Below, in pieces: positions 34,116 to 46,710 of a DNA stretch of 64,000 bases (position 1 is its first letter; each line of letters starts with the position of its first letter). The stretch is from Rhizomys pruinosus (lineage: Eukaryota; Chordata; Mammalia; Rodentia; Spalacidae). The notes under the pieces are model-generated. The model was not told where the DNA came from. It was given only the letters and a program-made list of their open reading frames with translations, and ran no database searches. Made by a program: the position numbers and the translations under genes. The DNA lies in contig VZQC01006250.1 of NCBI GenBank assembly GCA_009823505.1, positions 378,631 to 442,630 of the forward strand. The letters run 5' to 3'.

Positions 34116-34171
34116 CTCTGCATGCACAGCAATTATATTCACCAATGCTTCTTTTAAATAGTTTCTGACAC
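34116..34171 (-). CDS. Exoc2: Exoc2 coding exon, fifth from the end
   Basis: This 56-nt exon begins with two bases of a split Gly codon and encodes [19 protein letters not shown]. On the minus strand the acceptor reads gatttcag before GTGTC and the donor reads GAG followed by gtaagc, both good consensus sites. The residues are identical to human EXOC2 as I recall it. It lies in the C-terminal alpha-helical part of Sec5. It leaves phase 0 into the next exon. The upstream exon must therefore end with one base (G) of the split codon. Confidence 0.93.
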
Positions 34172-34431
34172 CTGAAATCAAGATGGGGGAGGGAAAGCAT
34201 TCAGTAAAATCACAAGCCAGCCCTCTCCCCTGCTGGCGCTAGCTTGCAACTGCCTGAGGCTCCGGGGAGCTGAAAATCACACCACTACTATTTCCTTTTG
34301 AGAAGCAAATGGTGAAAGGACCATTTCCTTACAGATTAAAAAACAAATATGGGTTAAAGAAGGAATTTTCTTTCGTTCTTTTTCATTTCTATCATTGTTT
34401 GTCTCGATTAACTATCGGCCTAAAAAGTGTT

Positions 34432-34580
34432 TGCCAGGTGGGGTGGTACTTGTCTTTAATCCCAGCACCTGGGAGGCAGAGGCAGGTGGATCTCTGTGAG
34501 CTTAAAGCCAGCCTAGTCTACAGTGACTTCCAGGCCAGTTGGGGCTACAGGGAAACCCTGTCTCAAAAAGACCAAAATTT
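34432..34580 (+). mobile_element. B1 SINE
   Basis: gccaggtggggtggtacttg through acagggaaaccctgtctcaa. Confidence 0.92.
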
Positions 34581-34605
34581 TTTTTTAATGTTCTATTTCA
34601 TATAA

Positions 34606-34611
34606 ATGTGT

Positions 34612-34656
<45 letters not shown>
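34606..34656. repeat. (GT)n microsatellite
   Basis: About 25 GT units, one interruption. Confidence 0.97.
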
Positions 34657-34658
<2 letters not shown>

Positions 34659-34785
34659 AATGTGGAGGACAAGAAGAGGATGTTGTTTGTAAATGCACGT
34701 TAAATATCGACCTCAGCATCTTAACAGTGAATTTATTATATAAAACGACAGTTTTGATTTTAAGGAGTCACTTTATTTTCTGTTC

Positions 34786-34980
34786 TTACTCATGTGTATG
34801 TGTGTATGGCAGCATGAGTTTATGTGTATCATGTGTGCAGAGGCCAGACGGCATTGGATCCCCTGGGACTGGAGTTATAGGCAATTGTGAGGTGCCTGGT
34901 GTTGGTGCAGGGAACCAAACCAGGGTCCTCTTCAAGAGCACTAAGCACTCTAATCTACTGTGCCATCTCTACAGTCCCAG
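34786..34980 (-). mobile_element. B3-type SINE, reverse, diverged
   Basis: cattggatcccctgggactg, accaaaccagggtcctcttc and a diverged head. Confidence 0.78.
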
Positions 34981-35007
34981 GAAACACTTTAGGAGGGGAG
35001 AAAACCT

Positions 35008-35300
35008 GGAACTTGGGAGATAGCTTGGTTTGAAAGAGCATTTGTTGCACAAGCACGAGGCCCTGAGTTTGAATCCCAAGCATCCACGTAAACATGTAAC
35101 ATGTTGGGCAAGGCCATGGTTGCATGTAACCTCAATGCTGTGAGGTGAAGCAAGAAGAGGACTGCTGGGCTTGCTGGCTGCCAGCCTAGCTCCAGGTTCA
35201 GTGACAGACCCTGTCTCAAGAGAAATGGTAGAGCAGGATACCCGATGCCCTCTGAATATGCATGGGTGTGTGCATATCCCCCATGTGCTTGTGTGTGTGT
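35008..35300 (+). mobile_element. B4/RSINE-type SINE
   Basis: cttgggagatagcttggttt, gaggccctgagtttgaatcc and gacagaccctgtctcaagag, with a GT/GA tail. Confidence 0.65.
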
Positions 35301-35333
<33 letters not shown>

Positions 35334-35433
35334 AGAGAGAGAAAGGGAAAGACAGAGAGAGACAGGGACAGAGAGAGACAGAGAGAGAGACAGGGACAGA
35401 GAGAGACACAGAGAGACAGAGACAGATGGAGAG

Positions 35434-35464
<31 letters not shown>
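35301..35464. repeat. (GA)n-rich microsatellite, about 165 bp
   Basis: GA units with many GACA and GAAA interruptions. Long open frames on both strands here are repeat artefacts. Confidence 0.97.
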
Positions 35465-35819
35465 GGAAAACTTGTCACAAAATCACACTAGATCTGATTC
35501 TATAAAGCAAATTGAAGATTGGACATATAGATTTCAGACTGTGGGTCCAGGATAGATGAACACAGCTCTGTGTAACAGCAGCACCCACAGATCACCGGTG
35601 CAGAGACAGAGGTCACACTGTTCTGAATCAACCACCTCCTAGCTGAGCTGGGACTACTGACAAGAAGGCCTTGAGCCTCACCTTCCCACATTTCAAATGA
35701 GTGCAGCACTTGCATCTCGCTTGCCAGACTGCTGGCAAAGATAATGTGCATGGCGTGCCACAGTCCTCAGAGACACTGTGCTCCTCAAGCTTCAAAACCA
35801 CAGTATAAGAAAAATTGTA

Positions 35820-36050
35820 GGAGCTGGAGAGATGGCTCAGCAGTTAAGAGCATGGACTGCTCTTGCAGAGGATCCGGGTTCCATCCCCAGCACCCACATG
35901 GCAGCTAAGAACCGTCTTTAACTCTAGTTCCAGGGGAATCCAACGCCCACTTCTGACCTCTGCAGCATTGCACGACATGGGTGCACCAACCTGCATGCAG
36001 ACAGTATACCCATATACATAAAAAATAATAAATAAACAAAAAAGAAAAAA
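35820..36050 (+). mobile_element. B2 SINE, short form
   Basis: gagctggagagatggctcag through ggttccatccccagcaccc to a tail with aataataaataaac. Confidence 0.94.
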
Positions 36051-36194
36051 TGTAAAGGCAAAGTACTGTTCCGCTCTAACTCCGAAACAATTCCTTTCTT
36101 TGGGGGTAGGATATTCTAGACTCTCTTCTAGAACTAACTGCACACAATGAAAACATCCATCATATAAAACGGAAAAGCCTGTACTGTACAGTCA

Positions 36195-36312
36195 TGGACA
36201 TGGACATGTTAGCCAGGAGGGGGTTAATCCCAGCACTCAAGGGCCAGCCTCATCTACATAGTGAGTCTAGGCCAGCTAGGGCTACAGAGAGACCTTGCCT
36301 AAAAAAAAGAGG
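36195..36312 (+). mobile_element. B1 SINE, internally deleted
   Basis: ttaatcccagcactcaaggg joins directly to ccagcctcatctacatagtg, then an A-tail. Confidence 0.75.
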
Positions 36313-36402
36313 GGGGGGCAGATAAAAGTATTTTCTCAGAATGTCACCCACTCTTCTGATTATGTAGAGATGTTGAGACACAGACCATGAACCACAATAA
36401 AA

Positions 36403-36535
36403 GTTTTTGGATTTCTGAGACAGAGTTTCATGTAGCCTAGGTTGGCTTTGACCTATGTAGCCAAGGATGGCCTTGAACTACTGAGCCTTCCGATTCCACC
36501 TCTCAAGTGTGGAGATTACATACCACACTTGGCTC
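36403..36535 (-). mobile_element. B1 SINE, reverse, diverged
   Basis: gagacagagtttcatgtagc through gatggccttgaactactgag. Confidence 0.75.
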
Positions 36536-37921
36536 GTAATCAAGTTTGAAAATTACATGTGCAAAAAAAAATTACATGTGCAGTCTAAATATACAAATGC
36601 TATTAATTCTGATATATTATGGTATATAAATAAGCATACTACCTTCCTTTCAGTGAATCAATTTCATATCTATTTCTCTGAGATACTAAGACTCATGTGT
36701 TATGAAATGTCTTTTGCTAGTTGGATAGCTCCTGTGAAAAGAACGATTGCAAGGGATGGAGTCTTGTGTAGGAAGTAGACAGAAGAACAAAAGGATGCTT
36801 CTACAAATGAAAGTGAAATAAGCTAACTTGGAGACCAGAGCAGCTTCCTTCCTGTCAGAGGAAAGCTGGGTTACTGAGGTTCCCCGGCTGCAGGCTGCAT
36901 GCAGGGCCCTGGCCTGCCCTCAACAGCTCCCCCAGCACTGCTGCTGGTGTCAAAGCAGGGTATGTGGATACACAGCACTCAAAAGTCCAATTTCCTGTCT
37001 TGGGTCTACGGCAGTCTGTGGGCGACTAGGTCACATATGTTCACATATCTATATGCCTAACATATACAATCCATAATCGCACAAACATAAGGAACTAAGA
37101 ATAAGAATCCAACAGCCTCTGTTCTTGGTGAAAATCAGCGTCCTGTCAGAGCTGCTATAAGGGCACATGTCTTCAATGATGGCTGGAAATATGGGGCCCA
37201 TTTTAACTTTTTAAAAATTTTCACTATAAAGCAAGAATGGGAGTAGAGTGTTGACTAAAAAGCCAAAAATTCAACTTAGAATCAAGCAAGACAGTCCCAT
37301 TCTCGGTGACTGTATACTATGAACTCAACTCCCACTCTGACCTTGATAGGAAAAACATTTCCTGGCAAAAACCACTACAGTAAGTGTTACTAATAAAATG
37401 CCCTTTAGAAGAAATACCTCTGAATTAGTCAATGCAGTTGTAAAGATGTAGCTGCCAAGAGCAAGGATAAAAGCAAGGAATGCTTTCAAGCAAATGAACA
37501 TTTCTAATAGAAACCCTGAAAAACAAGTTTCTCCCATTAGGCTGATGGCAGGTTTGCACAAATAACATGGACAGTATACAGCCTTAATTTTGGAGAAACC
37601 AAAATATGTGTATATAAAATTCTTAGAGTTTTTATCTTTATGAATAAAAACCCAAAACACTAGCAATGCTTTCCTTCACAAAACAACATTAACTGTTTCA
37701 AGGGATACGTGGCAGTGTTGGGAAGAGAGAAGGTACAGATGTCCCTGGCCGGAAACAGGGCTCCAGCTTAAACAAGGTGCCAGGCCAGTGAGGGTCAAAG
37801 GGAAAGCCTGATGCTGACTGCCCCTGAAAGGGCAACTGCTCGAGGAGTCTCTTGCTCAAGCCCTGCTTTACCTTCCCAAAGCAAAGCACATGGTGGAGCT
37901 ATGCCTCACCATTTACAAAGC

Positions 37922-38045
37922 TAGGCTAGTCATGATGTCACACATGCCTGTAATACTAGGACCAGGAAGTAGAGGCAGGAGGATTGCGAGTTCCAGTCTC
38001 TGCTTATGTAGTGAGATGCCTCAAAAAAAAAAAAAAAAAAAAAAA
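37922..38045 (+). mobile_element. B1-like SINE, diverged
   Basis: cacacatgcctgtaatacta, agaggcaggaggattgcgag and a long A-tail. Confidence 0.7.
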
Positions 38046-38378
38046 GTTGAAAACAGGCTGCCTCTTTCAAAAAAGTAACCTAATGCATTAAACACGGATA
38101 TAAGTATCCTTTCTGCCTTGAATGACTGACATCATTCAAAGAAAGGGTTACAAACCTTTATTTATTCATGTAACATTAATTCACTGGCATTCTACTATGT
38201 GGTGATGTCACTAGGCATGTGCCAGAGGCATTAGGTCCTTCAAGAAGAACATGCAGACAGCCCAGTAAGAAGACCACAGCCATTAAAAATTGGATTACAG
38301 TGTACTGTTCACACATGTGTGCACACCATATGGAGCAAATTTATGCAAGATGGTTATATGAAAGGGCTCTATGTGGCA

Positions 38379-38531
38379 GGCTGGGCGTGGTGGCACATGC
38401 CTTTAATCCTAGCACTTGGGAGGCAGAGGCAGGTGGATCTTTGTGAGTTCAAGGCCAGCCTGGTCTACAGAGTGAGTTCCAGGACAGCTGGGACCACAGG
38501 GAGACCCTGTCTCAAAAAAAAAAAAAAAAAA
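38379..38531 (+). mobile_element. B1 SINE
   Basis: ggctgggcgtggtggcacat through an A-tail. The target-site duplication ctatgtggca, preceded by ggg(c/t)t, lies at 38364-38378 and 38532-38546. Confidence 0.96.
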
Positions 38532-38840
38532 GGGTTCTATGTGGCAAAGAAAACACTGTACTCCAGTTTAAAGTAATCTGTAAAATGTTTACTCGCTGAC
38601 ATGAAGCTCTTAGCACAGGGCAGAGGTGAAGAAAGTCAAGGCAAAGGGCGCGTGAACAGACAGGCAGCAGCGGCCATTGGAAATGCTCAGATCTCTGCAG
38701 GTTCCCGATGATGAACTGGGAATTCTCCATTCCGTCCACTGTCAGGAGCAGCTTAACTGACCCTGGCACATGGAGCCTCTGATCACGCTGCATGGACCTC
38801 TGCTTGCTCTGCTGGCCCATTCACACGATAAGCCTTTCGG

Positions 38841-38843
38841 TAT

Positions 38844-38890
<47 letters not shown>

Positions 38891-38891
38891 T
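38841..38891. repeat. (TTTA)n microsatellite
   Basis: About 12-13 perfect units. Confidence 0.98.
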
Positions 38892-39018
38892 CATGTGCAT
38901 GTGGATGGTCATGCCATGGAACACAGGTGGAGTCGGTTCTTTCCTTGCACCACATGAGCACCGGGGATTGAACTCAGGTCACCTGGCAAGCTCCTTTGCT
39001 TGTTGATCCATCCGGCCA
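38892..39018 (-). mobile_element. B4/RSINE-type SINE, reverse
   Basis: gtggagtcggttctttcctt, gggattgaactcaggtcacc and gatccatccggccagtc. Confidence 0.65.
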
Positions 39019-39725
39019 GTCTGCCTTTTGGTTTTAAGTGTCTAGTTTTCTACTTTAAAATGCTTAAAATCTAACAGCAAGAGATGTGAACTCTTCCCAA
39101 AACTTGTACTTCCTGAAGCCAGTGATGGTACTGGTGGTCACCCTGCACTCACTCTGCCTGATACTCCATGTGGTGGCCAGCAACTGGCAAGCGGATGGCA
39201 ATGTGCTTTCTACTGACTGGGCAGAGGAAAAGTGCATTTTGTGCCTCTGTATCCAACCAGCTCCATATCCACAGAATCAACCAAGAGCCAGTGCAGAGTA
39301 TTAAAAACACCCGAACGTGCACACACAGTTTTTCCTGTCATTACTCTCATTAGAAAAGGGCACAGCAGCCACCTGAATTAGGGATCACGGGGAATCTACG
39401 GGTGAGTTAACGTCTGAGGAAGGTACGCAGAGTTCTCTGCAGTGTTGTCCCCTTTAGTACAAGTGTCTGGAGCACTGGTATCTGTACTGTGAAGGCTACA
39501 GCACAGGAGGGGAGATCTAAGCCCTAAGGCTTCAGGGAGCCTAGAGGTGGGGAGAACAACGAAGTGATGGCTGCAGAGCAGATGCAGAACTTGGCTTTGG
39601 TGAGGAAGCTATTTCCCCAGGGAGGACCACACTGCAGTTTACGCTAGTGGTCAATGCTATGTCCTTCTTCATCATATTTTATCCTACTTTTAATATTAAC
39701 ACTAATGGTTGCTAATTACTTTTTT

Positions 39726-39877
39726 TTTTTTTTTTTGGTCTTTTTGAGACAGAGTCTCCCTGTAGCCCCAGCTATCCTGGAACTCACTATGTAGCAGGCT
39801 GGCCTTGAACTCACAGAGATCCGCCTGCCTCTGCTTTCCGAATGCTGGGATTATAGGTGTGCACCACCATGCCTGGC
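39726..39877 (-). mobile_element. B1 SINE, reverse
   Basis: Complete copy. A 15-16 bp target-site duplication (tgctaattacttttt) lies at 39710-39725 and 39878-39892. Confidence 0.96.
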
Positions 39878-40796
39878 TGCTAATTACTTTTTAAGTCCAC
39901 TGAGGTGACAAAGCCTATATAAATGACATTGGACAACTCAGCTTGCCTCTTATGACTGCAACTCTGAAATGCAGAGATGAGAACACATCTTTTGCTAACA
40001 AACGCTGGGAAATGCTGCTTATTCCCTGATTCTTCAATGGCACCCCTTTTATCCTGTGTGAATACCATCAGTGTGGAATATGAAAGTGACCTCGACCCTG
40101 GGAGGTGAGGCTTCAGTGGAAGAGGTAGGTGCTTTACTAAGTCTCACGAAGCTCACACACGCCCAGTGCTATATGTTTAGAAAAAGAGGGATGAGGGCTA
40201 GAAAAGGCGCCGAGTCTCTGTGAAACTCCTGGGGTACACTATAACCCCTTGCAACTGTCACCCAGTTGCAGAAGAGGTTCTTTTGAGCAGTACAGAAATC
40301 AATTAACCACCGAAAACTTGCTTTTAACAGCTGGTAGCAGCAAGAGCTCAACATGGCAGCTAATGTGACTGGCAGTCTCTGACGGGAGCTCTGTCTCTGA
40401 CAGAACTCTGGCTTTGCTGGTTTCACATTGAATGAGGTGAGTTTTAGTGGAACTTATCTGTCACACTTTGCTTTGGCAAGAATGGCAAAATATTGTCTGA
40501 ATGACAACAGCTGAGCCATACCTGAAGGAACAGGACCAGTGGACACAGGAACAACTAGACAGTGACCTCAAATGGGCACACTACTTACTAACCTGTCACT
40601 TTGGGCAAACTGTCTGGACCACTCTATAAAACAAAGATGATATTCAGAAATGCAAGGCTATTTTGAAGAGGCTAAGAATGCATGTGCTAGGTGGGGAGGG
40701 GGCACTCAGCCAGGAGGTGCTGATTGGCTCTGGCCCCTGGACCTACCCTGAGCTTCCAGGTGCTGTACATGGTTGCTCCTGGTTATTTGAGCAGTT

Positions 40797-41393
40797 TAAA
40801 TGTGAATCTCTAAATGTGTTTAGGAATTAACCTATAGTTTATTTTCAGAATTTGTAATTTTGATTTATGTGTGGAGTGCATATTTTGGAATAATATAAAA
40901 TTAAAGGGAAAAAGAGAAAAACATTAATAAAAAAACTGACCAAAACAGTAAACTTGTGCAACGAAAAGGTTATAAAAGACTGAGAAAGGGGCTGGAGAGA
41001 TGGATCAGTGGTTAAGAGCACCGACTGCTCTTGCAGAGGACCTGGGTTCGATTCCCAGCACCCACATGGTGGCTAAGAACCATCTTTAACTCCAGTTCCA
41101 GGGGAATCCGACACCCTCTTCTGACCTCTGCGGCATTGCACAACATGGGTGCACCATCCTACATGCAGACAGTACAATCAATACACATAAAAATAATAAA
41201 TAAAAAAAATTAAAAAAAGACTGAGAAAAAGATGCAAGATGGGACTTCACATGTATGACAGAGTCCATGAGCTCTGGCAGGGGGGCGGGGGGACATAAGG
41301 GGTGGGCATGGATGGGGGAAAGAGTCTAGATTTGACTGAGAAATGTTGTATGCATGGCACTCAATAAAAATTAACTTAAAAAAAAAAAAACAA
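40797..41393 (+). mobile_element. L1 3' end, copy A, containing a B2
   Basis: aattaacctatagtttattt through a G-rich tract (41279-41291) to caataaaaatt and an A-tail. The G-rich tract and following gagtctagatttga match the 3' UTR of the L1 at 931-2656, read on the opposite strand. Interrupted by the B2 at 40988-41214. Confidence 0.82.
40988..41214 (+). mobile_element. B2 SINE, short form, inserted in an L1 3' end
   Basis: A complete copy with a 14-bp target-site duplication (aaaagactgagaaa) at 40974-40987 and 41215-41228. The paralogous L1 at 55928-55960 shows the uninterrupted site. Confidence 0.97.
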
Positions 41394-42780
41394 CACCTAG
41401 CTCATCTCTGGGCCTATAAACTCCATATGCATATAAATCAACCACCATTCCTTTCCTGCTGTACCCTCAGGACTTGTCACAGTGGCTAGCACACAGTAGA
41501 TGCTCAGAAAATAGTCACAAAGGAAGGAGTAAAAGGAGGTAAAAAATCATGCCTGATTTTACTATTAGATTCTTAGGACTGAAGCATCTTAATAAACGGA
41601 TAAGTGAATGATGAATGAATCGATACATTAGAGGAAAAATTTAACCATGTAAGATTTACAATGTCTACAGTCAAACAGCCTCAGTTATTAGCAAGCCATA
41701 ACTAAAAACAAAAGTGCCTCTTTGGCTGAGGAGGTGTTCTCTGGCACATCAGGTCTTATTTCTCATAGAACATAGGAAAACAACATCAGTTTTTTTGAGA
41801 TTATGCATCAAGATCCTCTTGAAGAATACAGTTTGAATTAGGATGATAGGACAGAATGAAGTGTGGCTAGGGCTCAACCCATTTGCTTTCCCAACATACC
41901 TCACTATTCTCACTATGCTCTAATGGTAAAAGTTTATCCCAAATAATAGGCACTGCTCGCTGGCTGCTCACGATGTGCTACACATTAAAGCAGATGCCCA
42001 GGTCTATAAGAACATAGTAAACACACACTGCATATGTTAGAAAGCCTGGGCTTTAGTCTGCACTCCAACAGTAGTGGGCCATGAAGTGCTGCTAAGTGTA
42101 CAGTACAGGCACAGTGAGGGAAGGAATCATCAGTGTGGTCAGTATGCACAGAAAAAAAAATGTCAAAATGACTTGCTTCTTGAAGTTGCAGAAAACTGCC
42201 AGATTATTATATGATGTCGTAGTATTGTTTTTTAAAACAGTTATGCTTAGATAAACCCCCACAACTTTCCATGTTATTTAAGTGAGGGAATGAGAAACAG
42301 CTTCTGAGCATTCATAATATCTATCTTCTCTGCTCTGAATATGAAATTAGAATGTGTCATAATATTTGACCAACAAAGTGTCCCCACCCACACAGTATAA
42401 ACCCAGACTATCACTTAGCAATTAATCTAGAAGTCGAGTGTGGAAACTCCCCATGGAGTACACAAAGCTCACCTCTCCTCTAGGCAAGGTCTTGTTGGCT
42501 GAACTTGTATGGTGGGCTTCCTGTTAGTGAGCCAGCGTGACCTCACATCTCCCATAAAGAGAGACTGTTTGCACACATCAAGTTGGTCAGTCAGACTTAT
42601 CTGTTTCTTTTTTTACTCAAGTAAGGAGGTCACCTGATTTTTGGATATAAGCATGCTAGTATTAAAAATATTCACCTAGAGTCTGGTTTTCCATGCCAGA
42701 CACCATTCCAGTGCTAAGGAAAACACAGAGAATCTTTCCTACAGGCCTCAGATCTGAGTGAGGTCACGCTGAGTTTTTTT

Positions 42781-42937
42781 TTTTTTTTTTTTTTGGTTTT
42801 TTGAGACAGGGTCTCCCTGTAGCTCTGACTGTGCTGGAGCTCACTTTGTAGACCAGGCTGGCCTTGAACTCACAGAGATCCGCCTGCCTCTGCCTCACAA
42901 GTGCTAGGATTAAAGGCGTGCGCCACCACGCCCCGCC
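42781..42937 (-). mobile_element. B1 SINE, reverse
   Basis: T20 tail, gagacagggtctccctgtag through gcgtgcgccaccacgccccg. The flanks cacgctgag and cacactgag look like a diverged duplication. Confidence 0.94.
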
Positions 42938-43530
42938 ACACTGAGGTTTAATACAATCAATGATGGGACTGTCTTTATGTATGAGAAAGAACAGCCTGAA
43001 ACTGTTCTTTCAGAAGGAAGGAATGCATGCTACAAAATTCATCAGGCAAGTAGACATAGGGTTTCTGGAAAGGAGAATGGTCTCACTTGTGACAAACGGT
43101 GTATAGCTAGTATATTGTAATGGCATGGTTTTAAAAGCAAGATGCTTCAGGTTTTCTTTAATGAGTGGAAAAATACCAGTTAAACAGTGTTCTAAATACA
43201 GATTCCATTCTTTTCATTAATAAGAGGAATAAACTGCTAGGCAGACAACTAAATAGAAATATCCACATGAAAGATCAGATTACTGAACACTTTAGATCTA
43301 CCAGGCCTTTGCTCTTAGTTTGGTATTTTGAAATTAAAACAAATAAATATCATTTGAAAAGATGCAAAAACCCAGCAGGATAAGTTTACGTATTAATCAG
43401 TAAAAGTCCCATCAGAGTGTCCCATCAACACTCTCTTCACCACTTCCCACAGGAATAACGACAACTGGCAATCTAGTGTGTGCTTTCAGAACTTTTCTTC
43501 ATATTTCTGAAAAAAAAAATGAGGTTAAAC

Positions 43531-43712
43531 TATATATATATATTTGTTTGTTTGTTTGTTTGTTTTGGTCGTTTTGAGACAGGGTCTCCCTGTAGTCCCA
43601 GCTGACCAGGAACTCGCTTTGTAGACCAGGCTGGCCTTGAACTCACAGAGATCTGCCTGCCCCTGCCTCCCAGGTGCTGGGATAAAAGGCTTGTGCCACC
43701 ATGCACAGCCTA
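43531..43712 (-). mobile_element. B1 SINE, reverse, with (TTTG)n tail
   Basis: TA repeats (43531-43543) and five to six TTTG units precede the B1 body (gagacagggtctccctgtag through gtgccaccatgcacagcc). Confidence 0.93.
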
Positions 43713-43877
43713 GCATGTTTATTCCTATTATTAATAAAAAGAATGGAATCTATATTTAGAACAACATTTTATTATTTCTTTTTTATTATTCTTTTAAAAG
43801 ATAAAACTAATTTGTTTTAAAAAGAAAACTAATTTGTTTTTCAGAGTTGGGTCTTCAGAAACACTGAGCAAGAGCAG

Positions 43878-44010
43878 ATACCCACACATTCCTGCTCCCA
43901 CGTGACTACAGATGCCTACACACTTGTGTCCCATGTGTACACAGACACCCACACATTCCTGCCCCCACATGAATACAGATGCCCCACACATTCCTGTACA
44001 GACACCTACT
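43878..44010. repeat. Degenerate tandem repeat, about 68-bp unit
   Basis: acccacacattcctgc and tacagatgcc recur 68 bases apart (43878 and 43946), with a partial third unit. Confidence 0.75.
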
Positions 44011-44339
44011 CACAAAAGCACAGCTTTTCCATTGCCCCTGTCTTTCACCAGAGGTGTACACTTGACATAGTGATATATGAAGCGACATATCCTGATCACC
44101 CTAAGTCCAGAGTTTACACTGGGGTCACCCTTGTAGGATACCTAGTGGGTTTAGCAGGATTCATGATGGTGTGCATCATTATACTGTGATATGGATAACG
44201 GTCACTGCCTGAAAATCCCCCTGTGCTGCCTCTGCTCATCCATCCCTCCCTCTCCACTGATCCCTACAGCTACCGAACTCTTCCTTCTCCATAACTGTAC
44301 TTTTCCCAGAATGTCACAGATTTGGAGTGTTATAGTATA

Positions 44340-44437
44340 TAGCCTTCAGGGACCAGGAGGTCCTGAACTTGCAGTAAACTCCTGCCTTAGTCCCCTGAGT
44401 ACTGGGATTGCTGGTGTGTGCCATCATGCCTGGCTCC
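44340..44437 (-). mobile_element. B1-related fragment, reverse
   Basis: ctgagtactgggattgctgg and gtgccatcatgcctggct mark the 5' end of a diverged B1. Confidence 0.65.
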
Positions 44438-45363
44438 TATATTCTAAAAGAATAACTGAGGTAAAGGTATCTTCCTAGACATGGAATTGCTGAGTCCAAA
44501 GGGCTCTAGTCTTGATAGATGCTTCCAAGCTGTCATCCAAAAGGCCTCAGGAAACTCTTTTCCTTATTTATGCCTTTTGAATTTGGATTCTCTGGTTCTA
44601 TCATGCATCCCAACTCAATGGTGATAGTTCATTGAAAACTCTTAAATAGCGACTTGACAATACTTTTCATTAAAAAAATAAAGTAAAATAAAATTTAGAC
44701 CAAATTTAAAGCCTCACACTCAATCTGACCACATGCAGTATCTGAGGGGGTCAGAGAGGAAGAGCTCTGTGCAGTTACAGAAAGCAGGCTGCACCTCAGG
44801 AACTTGTAGCAAGAAGGTAAACCTTTCCATGAAGCACTTCCCGGCAGGACTGGACGGGGACTTCTCTAAACACAGACTCACTTCAAGGTACTCGGCCTGA
44901 TGTTGTTTTGAAACACTCCTCGGTGACACTTGAAGAAATCAAGCTGGAAACTCTGCAGACTCTGCCTGCTTCATATACCACACTTCCTGTTTTTAACCCC
45001 TGTGTCCTAAATCAGTTAACACTCCCAGTCTACAGACAAAAATAGATCGAGAAATACTAAAAATATCCTACAATGTACTTTTTAAAATGGTCAAACTGAA
45101 ACAATCATGAAAGAACCTTGGGGTATTTTTTTTTTCAGGTAAATTAATCTATTCAATGATACTCTGAAGACACATCACCGCCTGTTTTCTTTTAAAGGTA
45201 ATCAGAAACTATATCAATATTGGCATAATATGAGGAGTATGAACCTCATGTAACAAAATTAGCATTTGGTGGAAAAGAGAAAACTTCTGTTAGAAGTGTG
45301 GGGTCTTCCTGTTTTAGCACATTCATTCCCAAACTGCTATCTAACAGTTTTAAAAACATGTAT

Positions 45364-45512
45364 CCAAGCCCAGCGTGGTGGCGCACACCTTTAATCCCAG
45401 CACTTGGAGGCAGGTGGATCTCCATGAGTTCAAGGGCAGCCTGGTCTACAAAGTGAGTTCCAGGACAGCTGGGGCTGCAGGGAGACCCTGTCCCAAAAAG
45501 ACAAAGAAAATA
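45364..45512 (+). mobile_element. B1 SINE
   Basis: cagcgtggtggcgcacacct through ggagaccctgtcccaaaaag. Confidence 0.93.
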
Positions 45513-45589
45513 AAAGTGCATCTAAGGGCAAGGTGCCCTTCCTATTAGTGTATAAATAACTTCAACCTCTACACTGTTCTTTTTCTTTT

Positions 45590-45821
45590 TTAACATTTTT
45601 TTCTTTTCTTTATTTTTATTTCATGTGTATGAGTGCTATGTCTGCACATGTTTATGTGCTTCCATGTTGTGCAATGCCTGAGGAGGACAGAAGAGGGTGT
45701 TAGATCTCCTGGAAATAGAGTTACAGACAGTTGTTAGCTGCCATGTGGGTGCTGAGATGTGAACCCAGGTCTTCTGCAAGAACATCCAGTGCTCTTAGCC
45801 ACTGAGCCGTCTCTCCAGGCC
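45590..45821 (-). mobile_element. B2/B3-type SINE, reverse
   Basis: Pyrimidine-rich tail, atgtgtatgagtgctatgtc and ccgtctctccaggccc. Confidence 0.87.
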
Positions 45822-45872
45822 CACTGCTCTGTTTTCTAGCCCAGGATGTTTTTTCTTTTTAAAAATATAATG

Positions 45873-46075
45873 CGCTGGAGAGATGGCCTAGTGGTTAAGA
45901 GCGCCCACTGCTCTTGCAGAGGACCCGGGTTCGATCCCCAGCACCCCATGATGGCTGAGAACCGTCTGTAACTCCAGTTCCAGGGGAATCCTCTTCTGAC
46001 ATCTGCGGCACTGCACGATACGGGTGCACAGACCTACATGCAGATAGTACATTCATATGCATTAAAAATATTTAT
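45873..46075 (+). mobile_element. B2 SINE, short form
   Basis: cgctggagagatggcctagt through acgatacgggtgcacagacc. A few bases are deleted around aatcctcttctgac. Confidence 0.93.
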
Positions 46076-46080
46076 TTATG

Positions 46081-46296
46081 GGGATGTAGAGATGGCCTAA
46101 TGATTAAGAGCGCTGACTGCTCTTGCAGAGGACCCGGGTTTGATCCCCAGCACCCACATGGCAGCTGAGAACCATATTTAACTCCAGTTCCAGGGGAATC
46201 CAACACCCTCTTCTGACCTCCATGGCATTGCACGACACAGGTGCACAAACCTACATGCAGACAATACATTAATACACATAAAAAATAAATAAAATT
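46081..46296 (+). mobile_element. B2 SINE, short form
   Basis: gggatgtagagatggcctaa through acgacacaggtgcacaaacc, adjoining the previous B2. Confidence 0.93.
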
Positions 46297-46460
46297 AAGC
46301 CAGTAGTGGCGCACACCTTTAATCCTAGCACTTGGGAGGCAGAGGCAGGTGGATCTTTGTGAGTTCAAGGCCAGGCTGGTCTACAGAGTGAATTCCAGGA
46401 CAGCTGGAGCTACAGGGAGACCCTGTCTCGAAAAGACCAAAAAAAAAAAAAAAAAGAATA
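46297..46460 (+). mobile_element. B1 SINE
   Basis: gccagtagtggcgcacacct to an A-tail, inserted at the tail of the preceding B2. Confidence 0.93.
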
Positions 46461-46502
46461 AATAAATAAATTAATTAAATTTAAAAATATTTGTAAAAAT
46501 GT

Positions 46503-46710
46503 TTATTATTTTTATTTTGGTGTATGAGTGTACTGCCTGCAGGTGTGAGTGCACGCATGCTGTGCAACGGCCATGGAGGTCAGAAGGTGTTGGATCCCGT
46601 GGAACTGGAGTTATAGACAGTCGTTAGCCACCAGGTGGGTGATGGGAGTTGAACACGGTCCTCTGCAAGAGCAGCCAGTACTCTTAACTGCTGAACCATC
46701 TCTCCAGCCT
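46503..46710 (-). mobile_element. B2/B3-type SINE, reverse
   Basis: gtatgagtgtactgcctgca, gttggatcccgtggaactgg and ccatctctccagcctg. Fifth SINE in a 1.1-kb cluster. Confidence 0.87.

Noticed and set aside
34969..35505. Long open frames of 86-169 codons around the GA repeat on both strands
   Set aside because: They are translations of (GA)n/(CT)n and have no protein character. The same applies to 4536-5047 and 5714-6019.
35690..35760. Minus-strand block with a GT after GTGGGAAG
   Set aside because: No acceptor and no homology, so most likely chance.
38512..38820. 102-codon minus frame
   Set aside because: It runs into a B1 A-tail. The remainder has no recognised family or splice pattern.
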